A DNA stretch of 64,000 nucleotides from Ruegeria_B marisflavi (GTDB lineage: Bacteria > Pseudomonadota > Alphaproteobacteria > Rhodobacterales > Rhodobacteraceae). How positions within the stretch are numbered: the stretch's first letter is position 1; each line of letters begins with the position of its first letter. The notes under the pieces are model-generated. The model saw nothing but the letters and a program-made list of their open reading frames with translations, was not told the DNA's origin and searched no databases. Below, one piece after another: positions 1 through 8,989 of this stretch. The stretch is taken from NCBI RefSeq assembly GCF_025673445.1, contig NZ_JAOVQN010000003.1, positions 242,768-306,767 of the forward strand. The letters are read 5' to 3'. The translations under genes and the position numbers were made by a program.

Positions 1-355
1 TCTGGCTGGCCTGTTCCACCGGCGTCACGTCGATGAAACTGACCAGCACCGCACCGCCCTCCACCGCGCCCACGCCGTGCACATAACGGCAGGTGACGTC
101 AAACGAGGTGTCCTGCGCGCCGTCATTGCCGAGGTACTTGCTGCGGGCGCCTGCCTTGTCGCGCAGGGATTTCTCGATCGCCTCGATCACCTGAGGCTGT
201 CGCAGGATGGTGGCGAAATGGCGGCCGGTGATCTGGCTGCCAAAGAGCATGCGCGCCTCGGTGTTGGCGGCCAGGATGCGTTCGGACTGGTCCACCAGCA
301 GCGCCGGCAGGGGCACCGCCGCAACAAGGTCCTGGATCACGGTTTCCGACACCAT
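1..355 (-). CDS. phoR: PAS-domain sensor histidine kinase, PhoR-like (partial, N-terminal 118 residues)
   Basis: Only the N-terminus is present; the gene runs off the left edge. The 118 visible residues form a PAS fold: LPALLVDQSERILAAN near the start, then FGSQITGRHF and, at the edge, VSFIDVTPVEQASQ, which in PhoR-type kinases leads straight into the histidine phosphoacceptor helix. That helix is outside the window. The ATG at 355 follows an AAAGGCGG ribosome site and lies 21 bases after the carbonic anhydrase stop, so the gene is probably the last of a yicC-gmk-carbonic anhydrase run. In relatives a kinase of this form precedes pstSCAB-phoU-phoB, which is why PhoR is proposed. The kinase class is an inference; another PAS kinase is possible. 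Confidence 0.6.
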   Translation of the reverse strand, partial: MVSETVIQDLVAAVPLPALLVDQSERILAANTEARMLFGSQITGRHFATILRQPQVIEAIEKSLRDKAGARSKYLGNDGAQDTSFDVTCRYVHGVGAVEGGAVLVSFIDVTPVEQASQ

Positions 356-376
356 TCCCGCCTTTCGCCCCCGGTC

Positions 377-901
377 TTATTCGACGGGAACCAGCGTGTC
401 GCGGAACCGGCGCATGTTGTCCTGATAGTGCTTGGCGCTCCAGGCGATGCGCGCCACGACGGCCTCGTCCAGTTGCCGCACGACCCGGCCCGGGGCCCCC
501 ATTACCAGCGAGTTGTCGGGGATTTCCTTGTTCTCGGTGATCAGCGCCCCCGCCCCGATCAGGCAGTTGCGGCCGATCTTGGCCCCGTTCAACACCGTCG
601 CGCCCATGCCGACCAGCGTATTGTCGCCAATGGTGCAACCATGCAGCATGACCTTGTGTCCGATGGTGCAGTTCGTGCCGATGCTGAGCGGATAGCCCGC
701 GTCGATATGCATGACGCAGTTTTCCTGCACATTCGATCCCGCGCCGACGCGGATCTCCTCGTGATCGGCGCGGATGGTGCAGCCAAACCAGACCGAGGCG
801 CCCTCTTCCAGCACCACCTTGCCAATGAGGTTGGCATCGGGCGCGACCCAGGTGTCGGGATGGATCTCTGGGCGGTGGTCACCCAGGGCATAGATAGTCA
901 T
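377..901 (-). CDS. Gamma-carbonic anhydrase family protein (left-handed beta-helix)
   Basis: A 174-residue protein built from hexapeptide repeats such as IGTNCT, IGHKVM and IGDNTL, which fold as a left-handed beta-helix trimer. The three metal-binding histidines of the family are visible in CVMHID and in IGHKVMLHGC. Members include YrdA, PaaY and CaiE; many bind zinc, and only some hydrate CO2. The likely site is the cytoplasm. The start ATG at 901 overlaps the gmk stop in an ATGA, indicating translational coupling. A much longer reading frame continues upstream through gmk in another frame, but that extension has no family match. The family is clear; the actual substrate is not. Confidence 0.9.
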   Translation of the reverse strand: MTIYALGDHRPEIHPDTWVAPDANLIGKVVLEEGASVWFGCTIRADHEEIRVGAGSNVQENCVMHIDAGYPLSIGTNCTIGHKVMLHGCTIGDNTLVGMGATVLNGAKIGRNCLIGAGALITENKEIPDNSLVMGAPGRVVRQLDEAVVARIAWSAKHYQDNMRRFRDTLVPVE

Positions 902-1539
902 GACAGGTCCTCGAATTCGGCTTGCAGCTTGCGCACGTGCTCCTGCAACGCGGGCTGCTGGATGCGGCGCATGCGTTCGGCGCTGACGATGGTTTTCAGT
1001 TTTTCCTCGGTGCTGTCCAGATCGTCGTTGATCAGGACATAATCGTAATAGCCCCAGTGGCTGATCTCGTCCCAGCTTTTCAGCATCCGGCGCGAGATCA
1101 CCTCGGCGCTGTCCTGACCCCGGCTCTCCAGCCTGCGGCGCAACTCCTTGATCGACGGCGGCAGGATGAAGATCGACAGCGCATGCTTGCCCAGGTCCGA
1201 GTTGCGGATCTGGATCTCGCCCTGCCAGTCGACATCGAACAACACGTCCTGACCCGCATCGATCGTGTCGCGCACGGGGCCTGCGGGCGAGCCGTAGAAA
1301 TTGCCGAACACATGGGCATGTTCCAGCATCTCGCCGCGCCGGACCTGCCCCTTGAACTGCTCTTCGGTCAGAAAGAAATACTCGCGCCCGTGTTCCTCGC
1401 CCGGGCGAGGCGCGCGGGTGGTGGCCGAGACCGAGAATTTCAGGCCGGGATCCCAAGCCATCAGCCTGCGTGCCAGCGTCGACTTGCCTGCCCCCGAAGG
1501 CGAGGACAGGATGATCAATAACCCGCGACGGTCTGTCAT
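898..1539 (-). CDS. gmk: Guanylate kinase
   Basis: A 213-residue cytoplasmic enzyme that phosphorylates GMP to GDP with ATP. The P-loop SSPSGAGKST lies at residues 12-21, and the GMP-binding segment with DVDWQGEIQIR and the REYFFLTEEQF stretch follow as in family members. Length matches bacterial Gmk. The start follows an AAAGGA site nine bases upstream. It sits between yicC (18-base gap) and the carbonic anhydrase (ATGA overlap). The yicC-gmk pairing is widespread in proteobacteria and supports the call. Confidence 0.97.
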   Translation of the reverse strand: MTDRRGLLIILSSPSGAGKSTLARRLMAWDPGLKFSVSATTRAPRPGEEHGREYFFLTEEQFKGQVRRGEMLEHAHVFGNFYGSPAGPVRDTIDAGQDVLFDVDWQGEIQIRNSDLGKHALSIFILPPSIKELRRRLESRGQDSAEVISRRMLKSWDEISHWGYYDYVLINDDLDSTEEKLKTIVSAERMRRIQQPALQEHVRKLQAEFEDLS

Positions 1540-1557
1540 CTGCTGGGGTCCTTTCCG

Positions 1558-2448
1558 TTATTCCACATTCTGCACCTGTTCGCGCATCTGGTCGATCACG
1601 GCCTTCAGCTCCAGCCCTACAGCCGTCAGGTCCGCGTTTTGCGATTTTGAACACAGCGTGTTGGCCTCGCGGTTGAACTCCTGCATCAGGAAGTCCAGCT
1701 TGCGCCCCACCGCGCCGCCCTGCGCCAGCAGCCCCCGCGCGGCACGCACATGGGCGCGCAGCCGGTCGAGCTCTTCGGTGACGTCCGCCTTGACCGCCAG
1801 CAGCGCCAGTTCCTGCGCCACGCGGTCGGGGTCGGCGCCGTCGGTATTGTCCAGCACACGGGCCAGATTGGCCCGCAGGGTTTCGGCCACCGCCTCCTTG
1901 CGCGCCTCGGCCAGTTCCGATGCCTGGGCCGTCAGCTCCTCGACCCGGGTCAGCTGGTTTTGCAAAATCTCGGCCAGTGCCATCCCTTCGGCCTCGCGCA
2001 TCTGCACGAATGCCTGTACCAGCGGCCCGAATTCGGCTTTCAGCTCGGCAATGACCGGGGTCAGGTCCTCTTCACCGCTGCCCGCGTCCAAAACGCCCCG
2101 CAGCGCCAGCAGATCGGCGGCGCAGGAGGGCGCCAGCGTCAGCCCGCGCGCCATGGCCTGTTCCTCGGTCTCGGCCAGCGCATCCAGCACCGCCGCCAGC
2201 GCGGCTTGGTTCAGCGCCAGGCTGGGCACCTCTTCGCCCCGCCCCAGCCGCAGCGTCAGGTTCACGCTGCCCCGGCTCAGCGCCTTGGTCAGGTCGGCCC
2301 TCAGCGCCGCCTCCAGCCCGTCCAGCCAGTCGGGCACGCGCAAACGCAGATCGAGACCCTTGGCGTTCACGCTGCGCAGGTCCCAGCTCCAGGAAAACGG
2401 AGCTTTTTCACCGCGCGCCGAGGCGAATGCCGTCATGGATCTGATCAT
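1558..2448 (-). CDS. yicC: YicC family endoribonuclease-like protein
   Basis: The protein starts MIRSMTAFA, the signature N-terminus of the YicC family, and ends with the conserved EFNREANTLCSKS segment and a VDQMREQVQN-type tail, giving 296 residues. E. coli YicC is an RNase that acts on small RNAs such as RyhB; the same activity here is inferred from family membership. An upstream in-frame extension of 16 residues exists, but the ATG at 2448 has a GGGAG site at the right distance and matches the family start. It is probably the first gene of the operon running to the PhoR-like kinase. Confidence 0.93.
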   Translation of the reverse strand: MIRSMTAFASARGEKAPFSWSWDLRSVNAKGLDLRLRVPDWLDGLEAALRADLTKALSRGSVNLTLRLGRGEEVPSLALNQAALAAVLDALAETEEQAMARGLTLAPSCAADLLALRGVLDAGSGEEDLTPVIAELKAEFGPLVQAFVQMREAEGMALAEILQNQLTRVEELTAQASELAEARKEAVAETLRANLARVLDNTDGADPDRVAQELALLAVKADVTEELDRLRAHVRAARGLLAQGGAVGRKLDFLMQEFNREANTLCSKSQNADLTAVGLELKAVIDQMREQVQNVE

Positions 2449-2695
2449 CTTGTTCAACTCCCGTCCCGAACTGCGATCGTGCTTGTTCCGCCGCACCTAA
2501 TGCGAACCCCCGCCTCAGGGCAAGACCCGGCCGAATTATCCGCGAGTTTAGAACAATTAACCATTCATTAAGGAAATGCTCCAAAATAGGAGCTTCCCGT
2601 GGCACGTTAACACTTGGGTAACCTGTTCTGAATCGGGCGCATGCAGGCGCACAGAGCGAAACGGGCGGGTGGGCTTCGGGTCAACAGGTGGCGTC

Positions 2696-3364
2696 ATGAC
2701 GATTTTTTTGGGTGGCCGTTCCAGGGCCGAAACGGGGAACGTAATCTCGATGGACCGGTTTCGCAGTGGTCGCAGTGTGTCTCCGATCCGGCAGGCCGAG
2801 GCCTATTGGTCGGCGCTGCGGCGGCAGGGCGATGTGCCGAAACGCTCCGACATCGACCCGCGCGGTCTGGAAAACATCCTTGAATACACGTTCATCCTCG
2901 AACGTATCGCCCCCGGCGTGGCCCGGTTCCGTCTGGCGGGCAACCACCTGTCCCGGATCCTGGGCATGGAGGTGCGCGGCATGCCGGTGACTGCCCTCTT
3001 CTCGGCCATGGCCCGGGCCGAGGCTGCGGCGGCACTCGAACACATCTTTCTGGCTCCGGCCATTGCCGAACTGTCCCTGATCAGCGCAAACAACAGCGGT
3101 GCGGTTCCTCAGGTCGAGGCGCGCACCATTCTACTGCCGTTGAAAAGCGATCAGGGTGGTGTCAGCCGGGCGCTTGGCGTTCTTGTCGCCGACGGGCCGC
3201 TGGGCGCCGGTGGCCTGCGGTTTGATATCGCAAGCTCGAACCTCAGGAAAATCGACGCCCGGCTCGCCCAGAGCAATGTCGAACCCGCTCTCGGTCTTGC
3301 CGAGGATCAGGCCCGGATCAGCCGGAACGCGCCGGGATTGCGCGTGGTCTCCCGAGAAGACTGA
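2696..3364 (+). CDS. PAS-domain protein (PAS_5 family)
   Basis: A 222-residue protein with no signal peptide and no visible output domain. The region from RQAEAYWSALRRQGDVPKR through DIDPRGLENILEYTFILERI and RFRLAGNHLSRILGMEVRGM is characteristic of the PAS_5 family, common in Rhodobacteraceae and Rhizobiales and of unknown ligand. The ATG at 2696 follows an AGGTGG site; the longer frame from 2576 adds 40 residues that look non-coding. The gene stands alone on the plus strand, with a shared hairpin separating it from the convergent DAHP synthase. A cytoplasmic sensory or regulatory role is likely, but no partner is encoded next to it. Confidence 0.8.
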   Translation: MTIFLGGRSRAETGNVISMDRFRSGRSVSPIRQAEAYWSALRRQGDVPKRSDIDPRGLENILEYTFILERIAPGVARFRLAGNHLSRILGMEVRGMPVTALFSAMARAEAAAALEHIFLAPAIAELSLISANNSGAVPQVEARTILLPLKSDQGGVSRALGVLVADGPLGAGGLRFDIASSNLRKIDARLAQSNVEPALGLAEDQARISRNAPGLRVVSRED

Positions 3365-3379
3365 AACCGGACCGCGGGT

Positions 3380-3404
3380 GATGGCCCGGTCTCACCGGGC
3401 CATC
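3380..3404. terminator. Bidirectional hairpin between PAS gene and DAHP synthase
   Basis: Perfect 11-base arms, GATGGCCCGGT and ACCGGGCCATC, are separated by a three-base loop. The hairpin lies between two convergent genes, so it can end transcription from either side. T-tracts are weak. Confidence 0.6.
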
Positions 3405-3414
3405 TCGCTTTGGA

Positions 3415-4785
3415 TCAGACCGCCGCGCGGCGACGCTGCATGGTGCGCAGCTTGGACAGTTCCTCGGCCACCAGGAAGGCCAGTTCCAGCGACTGGCTGG
3501 CATTCAGGCGCGGGTCGCAGGCGGTGTGGTACCGGTCGCTCAGATCCTCGTCGGTCACTGCGCGCACGCCACCAGTGCATTCGGTCACGTCCTGACCGGT
3601 CATCTCGAAATGCACGCCACCGGGGATGGTACCCTCGGCCTGATGCACGGCAAAGAAGTCGCGCACCTCGCGCAGCACCAGATCGAACGGGCGCGTCTTG
3701 TAACCAGATGCCGATTTGATCGTGTTGCCATGCATCGGGTCACAGACCCAGGTCACCTTGGCACCTTCCTCGCGCACCGCCTGGATCAGGCGCGGCAGAT
3801 GCTCGCCCGCCTTGCCCGCCCCGAACCGCGCGATCAGGGTCAGCTTGCCCTCTTCGTTCTCCGGGTTCAGCTTGGCCATCAGCACCTTGAGGTCCTCGGC
3901 GGTGGTTGTGGGGCCACATTTCAACCCGATAGGGTTCAGCACGCCCCGGCAGAATTCCACATGTGCGCCGTCCGGCTGCCGGGTCCGGTCGCCGATCCAG
4001 ATCATGTGCCCCGAGCCCGCCAGCCAGTTGCCCGAGGTCGAATCGAGCCGGGTCAGCGCCTCTTCATACTCCAGCAACAGCCCTTCGTGGCTGGTATAGA
4101 ATTCAACGGTCGAGAATTCATGAGTGGTGTCGGCCGTGATGCCAGCCGCACCCATGAAGTCGATCGTGTCCTGGATGCGATCGGCGATCTCGGAATATTT
4201 CTGCACGTCCTGATCGTTGGTGAACCCCAGCGTCCAGGAATGCACCCGGCTCATGTCGGCGAAACCGCCGGTCGAAAAGGCGCGCAGCAGGTTCAGCGTC
4301 GCGGCTGCCTGGGTATAGGCCTGCAACATCTTGCGCGGGTCCGGAATGCGGGCCTCAGGAGTGAAGGCCAGCTCGTTGATGATGTCGCCCCGGTAGCTCG
4401 GCAATTCAACCCCGTTCACCACTTCGGTCGGCGCGCTACGCGGCTTGGCGAACTGACCGGCCATCCGGCCCACCTTGATCACCGGCACCTTGGCGCCATA
4501 GGTCAGCACCATCGCCATCTGCAACATCACCTTGAAAGTGTCGCGAATGCCGTCCGCGCTGAACTGCTCGAAGCTCTCGGCGCAATCGCCGCCCTGAAGC
4601 AGAAAGGCCTCGCCGCGTCCGGCAGCCCCCAGATGGCGCTTCAGGCGCCGCGCCTCACCGGCAAAAACCAGCGGCGGATACTTGGAAAGCTGCGCCTCGA
4701 CCTGGGACAGGGCGTCCGGATCGGTATAGTCGGGCATCTGAACCCGCGGTTTGGCGCGCCAGTTCGATTTTTGCCACTCGCTCAT
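3415..4785 (-). CDS. aroG: Class II 3-deoxy-7-phosphoheptulonate (DAHP) synthase
   Basis: A 456-residue cytoplasmic enzyme that condenses phosphoenolpyruvate with erythrose 4-phosphate, the first step of the shikimate pathway. The plant/actinobacterial type II sequence is clear: WRAKPRVQMPDY at the N-terminus, GGDCAESF with the metal-binding cysteine, RAFSTGGFADM, the conserved WIGDRTRQ, CGPT, and DPMHGNT and HFEMTGQ with the metal-binding His and Glu. The start at 4785 (MSEWQKSN) has a GGAG site eight bases away; the longer frame from 4941 adds 52 unrelated residues. It is divergent from the GlxA regulator. Symbols vary (aroG, aroH, aroF); the class is certain. Confidence 0.95.
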   Translation of the reverse strand: MSEWQKSNWRAKPRVQMPDYTDPDALSQVEAQLSKYPPLVFAGEARRLKRHLGAAGRGEAFLLQGGDCAESFEQFSADGIRDTFKVMLQMAMVLTYGAKVPVIKVGRMAGQFAKPRSAPTEVVNGVELPSYRGDIINELAFTPEARIPDPRKMLQAYTQAAATLNLLRAFSTGGFADMSRVHSWTLGFTNDQDVQKYSEIADRIQDTIDFMGAAGITADTTHEFSTVEFYTSHEGLLLEYEEALTRLDSTSGNWLAGSGHMIWIGDRTRQPDGAHVEFCRGVLNPIGLKCGPTTTAEDLKVLMAKLNPENEEGKLTLIARFGAGKAGEHLPRLIQAVREEGAKVTWVCDPMHGNTIKSASGYKTRPFDLVLREVRDFFAVHQAEGTIPGGVHFEMTGQDVTECTGGVRAVTDEDLSDRYHTACDPRLNASQSLELAFLVAEELSKLRTMQRRRAAV

Positions 4786-4864
4786 AGCTTTTCTCCGCAA
4801 CGATAACGACAGGTGGCCTCTATACAAAAACGATGTGGCAGTGACCATATCCGATTTGCGCCCC

Positions 4865-4894
4865 TTGACGTCGCAAACAAGCTCTGGCCAATGT
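4865..4894 (+). promoter_or_regulatory. Candidate sigma-70 promoter for the GlxA-type regulator
   Basis: TTGACG at 4865-4870 is followed after 18 bases by CAATGT at 4889-4894, about 60 bases before the start at 4954. The -35 box is good and the -10 box weak, so this is tentative. Confidence 0.3.
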
Positions 4895-4953
4895 GAAATG
4901 ACACAGCTCTTGCGTCCAATCGGTCGCAGGATGCCAGCCAAGGACAGAAATCA

Positions 4954-5958
4954 ATGAAAGAGCAACGTCAAGTTGTCAAAGTCGATACCTCTGGCAAGAA
5001 GCCGCAGAGGTTTGTTTTTGTTCTGCTCGATCAATTCACGATGCTGTGTTTCGCCTGTGCGGTGGAATCGCTGCGCATCGCCAACCGGATGGCGGGCCAG
5101 ACGCTTTATGAATGGCTGGTCGTTGGCGAGGGTGGCGTTTCGGCCACCTGTTCCAACGGCACCGTCTTCAAGCTTGACGGCGACCTTGGCGAATTGCGGC
5201 GCGAGGACATGGTGCTCGTTTGTGGCGGCATCGACGTGCAAAAGGCCACTACCCGCAAGGTGGTCAGCTGGCTGCGCCGCGAGGCGCGGCGCGGTCCGGT
5301 CATCGGCGGGCTCTGCACCGCTGGTTACACCCTGGCCAAGGCCGGGCTTCTGGATGGCAAGCGCGCCACCATCCACTGGGAAAACCAGGACAGCTTTGTC
5401 GAGGAATTCGAAGAGGTCACCCTGACCAAATCGGTCTTTGTGGTCGACGGCAACCGGATCACCACCGCGGGCGGCACCGCCTCGATCGACCTCATGCTCA
5501 AGCTGATCGCCAACCAGCATGGCGAGGAACTGGCCAATGCGGTAGCCGACCAGCTGATCTATTCCTCGATCCGCACCGATCAGGATACCCAGCGCCTGTC
5601 GACGCCGACCCGCATCGGCGTACGCCACCCCAAGCTGAGCCAGGTCATCCAGATGATGGAGCGCAATATCGAAGAGCCGATCTCGCCCGCCGCGCTGGCC
5701 AAGGATGTGGGCATGTCGACCCGGCAGCTGGAGCGGCTGTTTCGCCGTTATCTCAGCCGCAGCCCGAAACGGTACTACATGGAACTGCGCCTGCAAAAGG
5801 CCCGCAACCTGCTCATGCAAACCGATATGAGCGTGATCAACGTGGCGCTGGCCTGCGGCTTTGCCTCGCCCAGCCATTTCTCGAAATGCTACCGGGCGCA
5901 TTACAACACCACGCCCTATCGCGAACGCGGTGCCCAAAGTACCCGGCTGTCGGTCTGA
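4954..5958 (+). CDS. GlxA-family AraC-type transcriptional regulator
   Basis: A 334-residue regulator with two parts. Residues about 20-195 form a DJ-1/PfpI (class I glutamine amidotransferase-like) domain, with VFVLLDQFTM at its start and GGLCTAGYTLAKAGLLDG at the nucleophile elbow. Residues about 225-325 are an AraC/XylS DNA-binding domain with two helix-turn-helix units; LAKDVGMSTRQLERLFRRYL is the first recognition region, and ALACGFASPSHFSKCYR belongs to the second. Family members include GbdR and CdhR, which respond to glycine betaine or carnitine, and ArgR of Pseudomonas. The effector cannot be read from sequence. The gene is divergent from the DAHP synthase, which may or may not be a target. 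Confidence 0.88.
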   Translation: MKEQRQVVKVDTSGKKPQRFVFVLLDQFTMLCFACAVESLRIANRMAGQTLYEWLVVGEGGVSATCSNGTVFKLDGDLGELRREDMVLVCGGIDVQKATTRKVVSWLRREARRGPVIGGLCTAGYTLAKAGLLDGKRATIHWENQDSFVEEFEEVTLTKSVFVVDGNRITTAGGTASIDLMLKLIANQHGEELANAVADQLIYSSIRTDQDTQRLSTPTRIGVRHPKLSQVIQMMERNIEEPISPAALAKDVGMSTRQLERLFRRYLSRSPKRYYMELRLQKARNLLMQTDMSVINVALACGFASPSHFSKCYRAHYNTTPYRERGAQSTRLSV

Positions 5959-5963
5959 ACCGC

Positions 5964-6022
5964 GACGGCAGAGGGGGCGCCGCCCCTGCCGCACTTTCGG
6001 GCAACTCCCCCGGAGTATTTTT
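5964..6022 (+). terminator. Tandem hairpins ending the regulator gene
   Basis: A GC-rich hairpin (GGCAGAGGGG with CGCCCCTGCC, 5967-5990) is followed by a short stem ACTCC/GGAGT (6004-6016) and ATTTTT. The second is the kind of CTCCCCCGGAGT terminator seen repeatedly in this family of bacteria. Confidence 0.6.
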
Positions 6023-6053
6023 GGCAAAGTGAAGATGCGGGAGGCTTTTCGGA

Positions 6054-6464
6054 TCAGAACTTGTCGAAGATCTTGTCGGCATTGGTATTGAGGTTGAACC
6101 TCAGGGCAACCAGCCCCTCTTCCCGGCGATGCAGGAAGGCATAGAAATACACGTAGGATTTCTGCCGGTTCCAATAGACCCGCATCTCCTGGCTGAAGTC
6201 GGGCGTCAGTTCCACCCGTTTAAGCACCGCGCTGCCGGTAAAGTCGTAGGGCATGGCGTTCAGCAGCTGCGCATTGGTCGCCTTCAGCTCGGCTTCGGTA
6301 TATTCGTCTTCTCCGCCCAGGCTGTTAATCAGAGACACGAAATCCCGCGACATGATCTTGTTATCGACGAACCGGGCATATTCGGCATAAGTGCCGAACA
6401 CCCTGTCCTCGGCACTGGCCGTGCCAGGGGTCAAGAACATCAGAACCAAGATCAATCGCCACAT
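6054..6464 (-). CDS. Small exported protein of unknown function
   Basis: A 136-residue protein with a Sec signal peptide (MWRLILVLMFLTPGTASA, cleavage likely after ASA). The mature part has no motif I recognise; it is mixed-charge and aromatic near its end (KSYVYFYAFLHR). The ATG at 6464 has a GGGAGG site five bases upstream, so it is preferred to the upstream in-frame start. It lies 33 bases downstream of the sugar dehydrogenase on the same strand and may be cotranscribed with it. A periplasmic location is inferred from the signal. Confidence 0.7.
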   Translation of the reverse strand: MWRLILVLMFLTPGTASAEDRVFGTYAEYARFVDNKIMSRDFVSLINSLGGEDEYTEAELKATNAQLLNAMPYDFTGSAVLKRVELTPDFSQEMRVYWNRQKSYVYFYAFLHRREEGLVALRFNLNTNADKIFDKF

Positions 6465-6497
6465 GGTGCCCTCCCGCATTGACGCGTCAGGCCCAGC

Positions 6498-7610
6498 CTA
6501 GGAAGCGGGGTGCATCCTGTAAACCGTGCCGCGCCCTTCGGAAATGAACCAGATCGTGCCGTCGGGCGCCTCGACGATGTCGCGCACGCGCTCGGTCTCA
6601 GCGCTCTTGATCTGCTCTGCCGCGCGCAACGGCGCCCCGGACAGGCGGGCGATATGGTCGAACTTCAGCGACCCGACAAGGATATGACCGCGCCAGCGGG
6701 GCCACAGCTTGCCGGAATAGACCAGCAGGCCCGAGGGCGCGATTGACGGGTCCCAATAGAAACGCGGCTGCTCCATCCCCGTCTTGTGCGTGCCCTCGCC
6801 GATCTTCTTGCCCGAATACTCGACCCCGTAGGAAATCACCGGCCAGCCGTAATTCGTGCCCTTGCGGATCAGGTTGATCTCGTCGCCGCCTTTGGCCCCA
6901 TGTTCCGAGATCCAGAGCTGCCCCTGCCCGTCCAGCCCCGCACCTTGCGGATTGCGATGCCCCCAGGACCAGATCTCAGGCCGCACACCCTGCTGACCAA
7001 CAAAGGGGTTGTCGGCCGGCACGCTGCCATCCGGTCGAATGCGGATCACGCTGCCATTGTGATTTGACCGGTCCTGCGCCGTGGCGCCCTCGCCCCGGTC
7101 GCCCAACGTGACGAAGAGCGTGCCATCGGCGGCCTCGACCACGCGGCTGCCAAAGTGCCGCCCGCCCTTGCTGACCGGCGCGGCCTCGAAGATCGTGCGC
7201 ACCTGTTCCAGCCTCCGGTTGTCGGGGCTCAGTCGGGCCACGGCCACCGAGGTTCCGGCGCCGCCACCCGGCTGCCGCCGGGCATAGGTTAGGTACAGCC
7301 TGCGGCTTTGCGCAAAATCCCGAGCCAGCGTGATGTCGAGCAGCCCGCCCTGCCCCGATGCCCGGACACGCGGCACGCCCGCCACCGGATCAAGCCGCCC
7401 GTCCCGCGCAAGAACCAGCCGTCCGCCGCGTTCGGTGACCAGCGCCCCCCCCTCTGGCAGCGGTGCAACCGCCCAGGGCGTATCCAGCCCCTCGGCCATG
7501 ATCTCCAGCCGCACCTGTCCCGCGGATGTGGTCAGAACCGATTGCGCAGCAGCGATGGAACCAAAGAAGGAAAGGGCCAGAATCAACGCGGCGAAAGAAC
7601 GGGAAAACAT
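6498..7610 (-). CDS. PQQ-type soluble aldose sugar / sorbosone dehydrogenase
   Basis: A 370-residue periplasmic protein. A signal peptide (LILALSFFGSIAAAQ) precedes a six-bladed beta-propeller of the GSDH/sorbosone dehydrogenase family. LDTPWAVAPLPEGG opens the first blade, GDRGEGATAQD and SWGHRNPQG match conserved cofactor-site loops of E. coli YliI, and EHGAKGGDEIN is the conserved acidic loop. Such enzymes oxidise aldoses using PQQ and calcium. No PQQ-biosynthesis gene is in the window, so the cofactor must come from elsewhere. The start at 7610 was chosen for its signal peptide; the frame from 7688 adds 26 unrelated residues. It is divergent from the amino acid transport operon. Confidence 0.88.
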   Translation of the reverse strand: MFSRSFAALILALSFFGSIAAAQSVLTTSAGQVRLEIMAEGLDTPWAVAPLPEGGALVTERGGRLVLARDGRLDPVAGVPRVRASGQGGLLDITLARDFAQSRRLYLTYARRQPGGGAGTSVAVARLSPDNRRLEQVRTIFEAAPVSKGGRHFGSRVVEAADGTLFVTLGDRGEGATAQDRSNHNGSVIRIRPDGSVPADNPFVGQQGVRPEIWSWGHRNPQGAGLDGQGQLWISEHGAKGGDEINLIRKGTNYGWPVISYGVEYSGKKIGEGTHKTGMEQPRFYWDPSIAPSGLLVYSGKLWPRWRGHILVGSLKFDHIARLSGAPLRAAEQIKSAETERVRDIVEAPDGTIWFISEGRGTVYRMHPAS

Positions 7611-7769
7611 GCTCCAACCTCTTGTGGCAGCGGTACCATCACCGCCGGTTTCCCAAAAAAACCTAGGCGATTTCCCCAGCAAAACCACTTTTTCGTTAGG
7701 ACTTTCCTTTTTCCCGCAGCTTGCCTAATTTCGTTGCAGAACGATTGCGTTCCAACAAGGGAGTAACTC

Positions 7770-8963
7770 ATGAAAAAACTGCTTACGGCCACTGCGGCCT
7801 CCGCACTGATGGCCAGCGCCGCGTTTGCTGGTGGTCACGCCAAGGAAGTCAAGATCGGCGTGATCCTGGGCTTCACCGGCCCGATCGAATCGCTGACCCC
7901 GTCGATGGCCGACGGCGCCGAACTGGCGATGAAGGAAGTCAGCGACTCCGGTCTGCTGCTGGACGGTGCCACCGTGACCTCGGTCCGCGCCGACTCGACC
8001 TGCGTCGACGCCGCAGCCGCTACCGCCGCCGCCGAACGTCTGGTGACCTCGGACAAGGTTGACGGCATCATGGGCGCCGACTGCTCGGGCGTGACCGGTG
8101 CGATCCTGTCGAACGTCGCCGTTCCGAACGGCGTCGTGATGATCTCACCCTCGGCCACCTCGCCCGCGCTGTCGACCGCCGAAGACAACGGCCTGTTCTT
8201 CCGCACCGCGCCGTCGGATGCCCGCCAGGGCGTTGTGATGACCGAGATCCTGATGGAAGAAGGCATCAAGGAAGTCGCGCTGACCTATACCAACAACGAC
8301 TATGGCAAGGGTCTGGCCGACAGCTTCCAGGGGGCATTCGAAGCCGCCGGCGGCAAGGTGACCATCTCGGCCGCGCATGAAGACGGCAAGGCCGACTACT
8401 CGGCCGAAGTCGGCGCGCTGGCCGCTGCCGGCGGCGAGCGTCTGGTGGTTGCCGGTTACGTCGACCAGGGCGGTTCGGGCATCGTGCGCTCCGCCATCGA
8501 CTCGGGCGCGTTTGACACCTTCCACTTCCCCGACGGTATGATCGGCGCCAAGCTCGAAGAGAACTTCGGCGACGAGATCGACGGCTCGACCGGCCAGCAT
8601 CCCGGCACCGACAGCCCGGGCGTGTCCAAGTACGAGGAAATCGTTGCCGGTGCCTTCGACGCCACCTCGCCCTTCACTCCCGAAGCGTATGACGCCGCGG
8701 CCCTGATCCTGCTCGCGATGCAGGCGGCAAACTCCAAGGACTCGGCCGACTACAAAGAGCACGTCATGCATGTCGCCAACGCACCGGGTGAGAAGATCTA
8801 TCCCGGCGAACTGGCCAAGGCATTGCAGATCATCAAGGACGGCGGCGATGTCGACTATGTCGGCGCAACCGCGGTCGAGCTGATCGGACCCGGCGAAAGC
8901 GCCGGCAACTACCGCCAGATCAAGGTTGATGGCGGCAAGATCACCACGGCCAAATTCCGTTGA
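7770..8963 (+). CDS. livK: Branched-chain amino acid ABC transporter, substrate-binding protein
   Basis: A 397-residue periplasmic binding protein: signal peptide MKKLLTATAASALMASAAFA, then a type I periplasmic fold of the LivJ/LivK/ANF-receptor family (VKIGVILGFTGPIESLTPSM, IGADCSGVT-type hinge region, SPSATSPALS in the ligand pocket). It would deliver a small amino acid or related ligand to the permease encoded downstream. Codon use is strongly biased to C/G in third positions, typical of an abundant protein. The start follows GGGAG. A hairpin separates it from the ATPase genes. The exact ligand is not predictable; amides, urea or aromatic acids are alternatives. Confidence 0.9.
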   Translation: MKKLLTATAASALMASAAFAGGHAKEVKIGVILGFTGPIESLTPSMADGAELAMKEVSDSGLLLDGATVTSVRADSTCVDAAAATAAAERLVTSDKVDGIMGADCSGVTGAILSNVAVPNGVVMISPSATSPALSTAEDNGLFFRTAPSDARQGVVMTEILMEEGIKEVALTYTNNDYGKGLADSFQGAFEAAGGKVTISAAHEDGKADYSAEVGALAAAGGERLVVAGYVDQGGSGIVRSAIDSGAFDTFHFPDGMIGAKLEENFGDEIDGSTGQHPGTDSPGVSKYEEIVAGAFDATSPFTPEAYDAAALILLAMQAANSKDSADYKEHVMHVANAPGEKIYPGELAKALQIIKDGGDVDYVGATAVELIGPGESAGNYRQIKVDGGKITTAKFR

Positions 8964-8989
8964 TCGCCCAGCGATGATGTACTGAAGAG

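Noticed and set aside
377..1654. Long 425-residue frame joining the carbonic anhydrase to upstream sequence
   Set aside because: The N-terminal 250 residues are the wrong frame of gmk. The real start is the ATG at 901 with an ATGA overlap.
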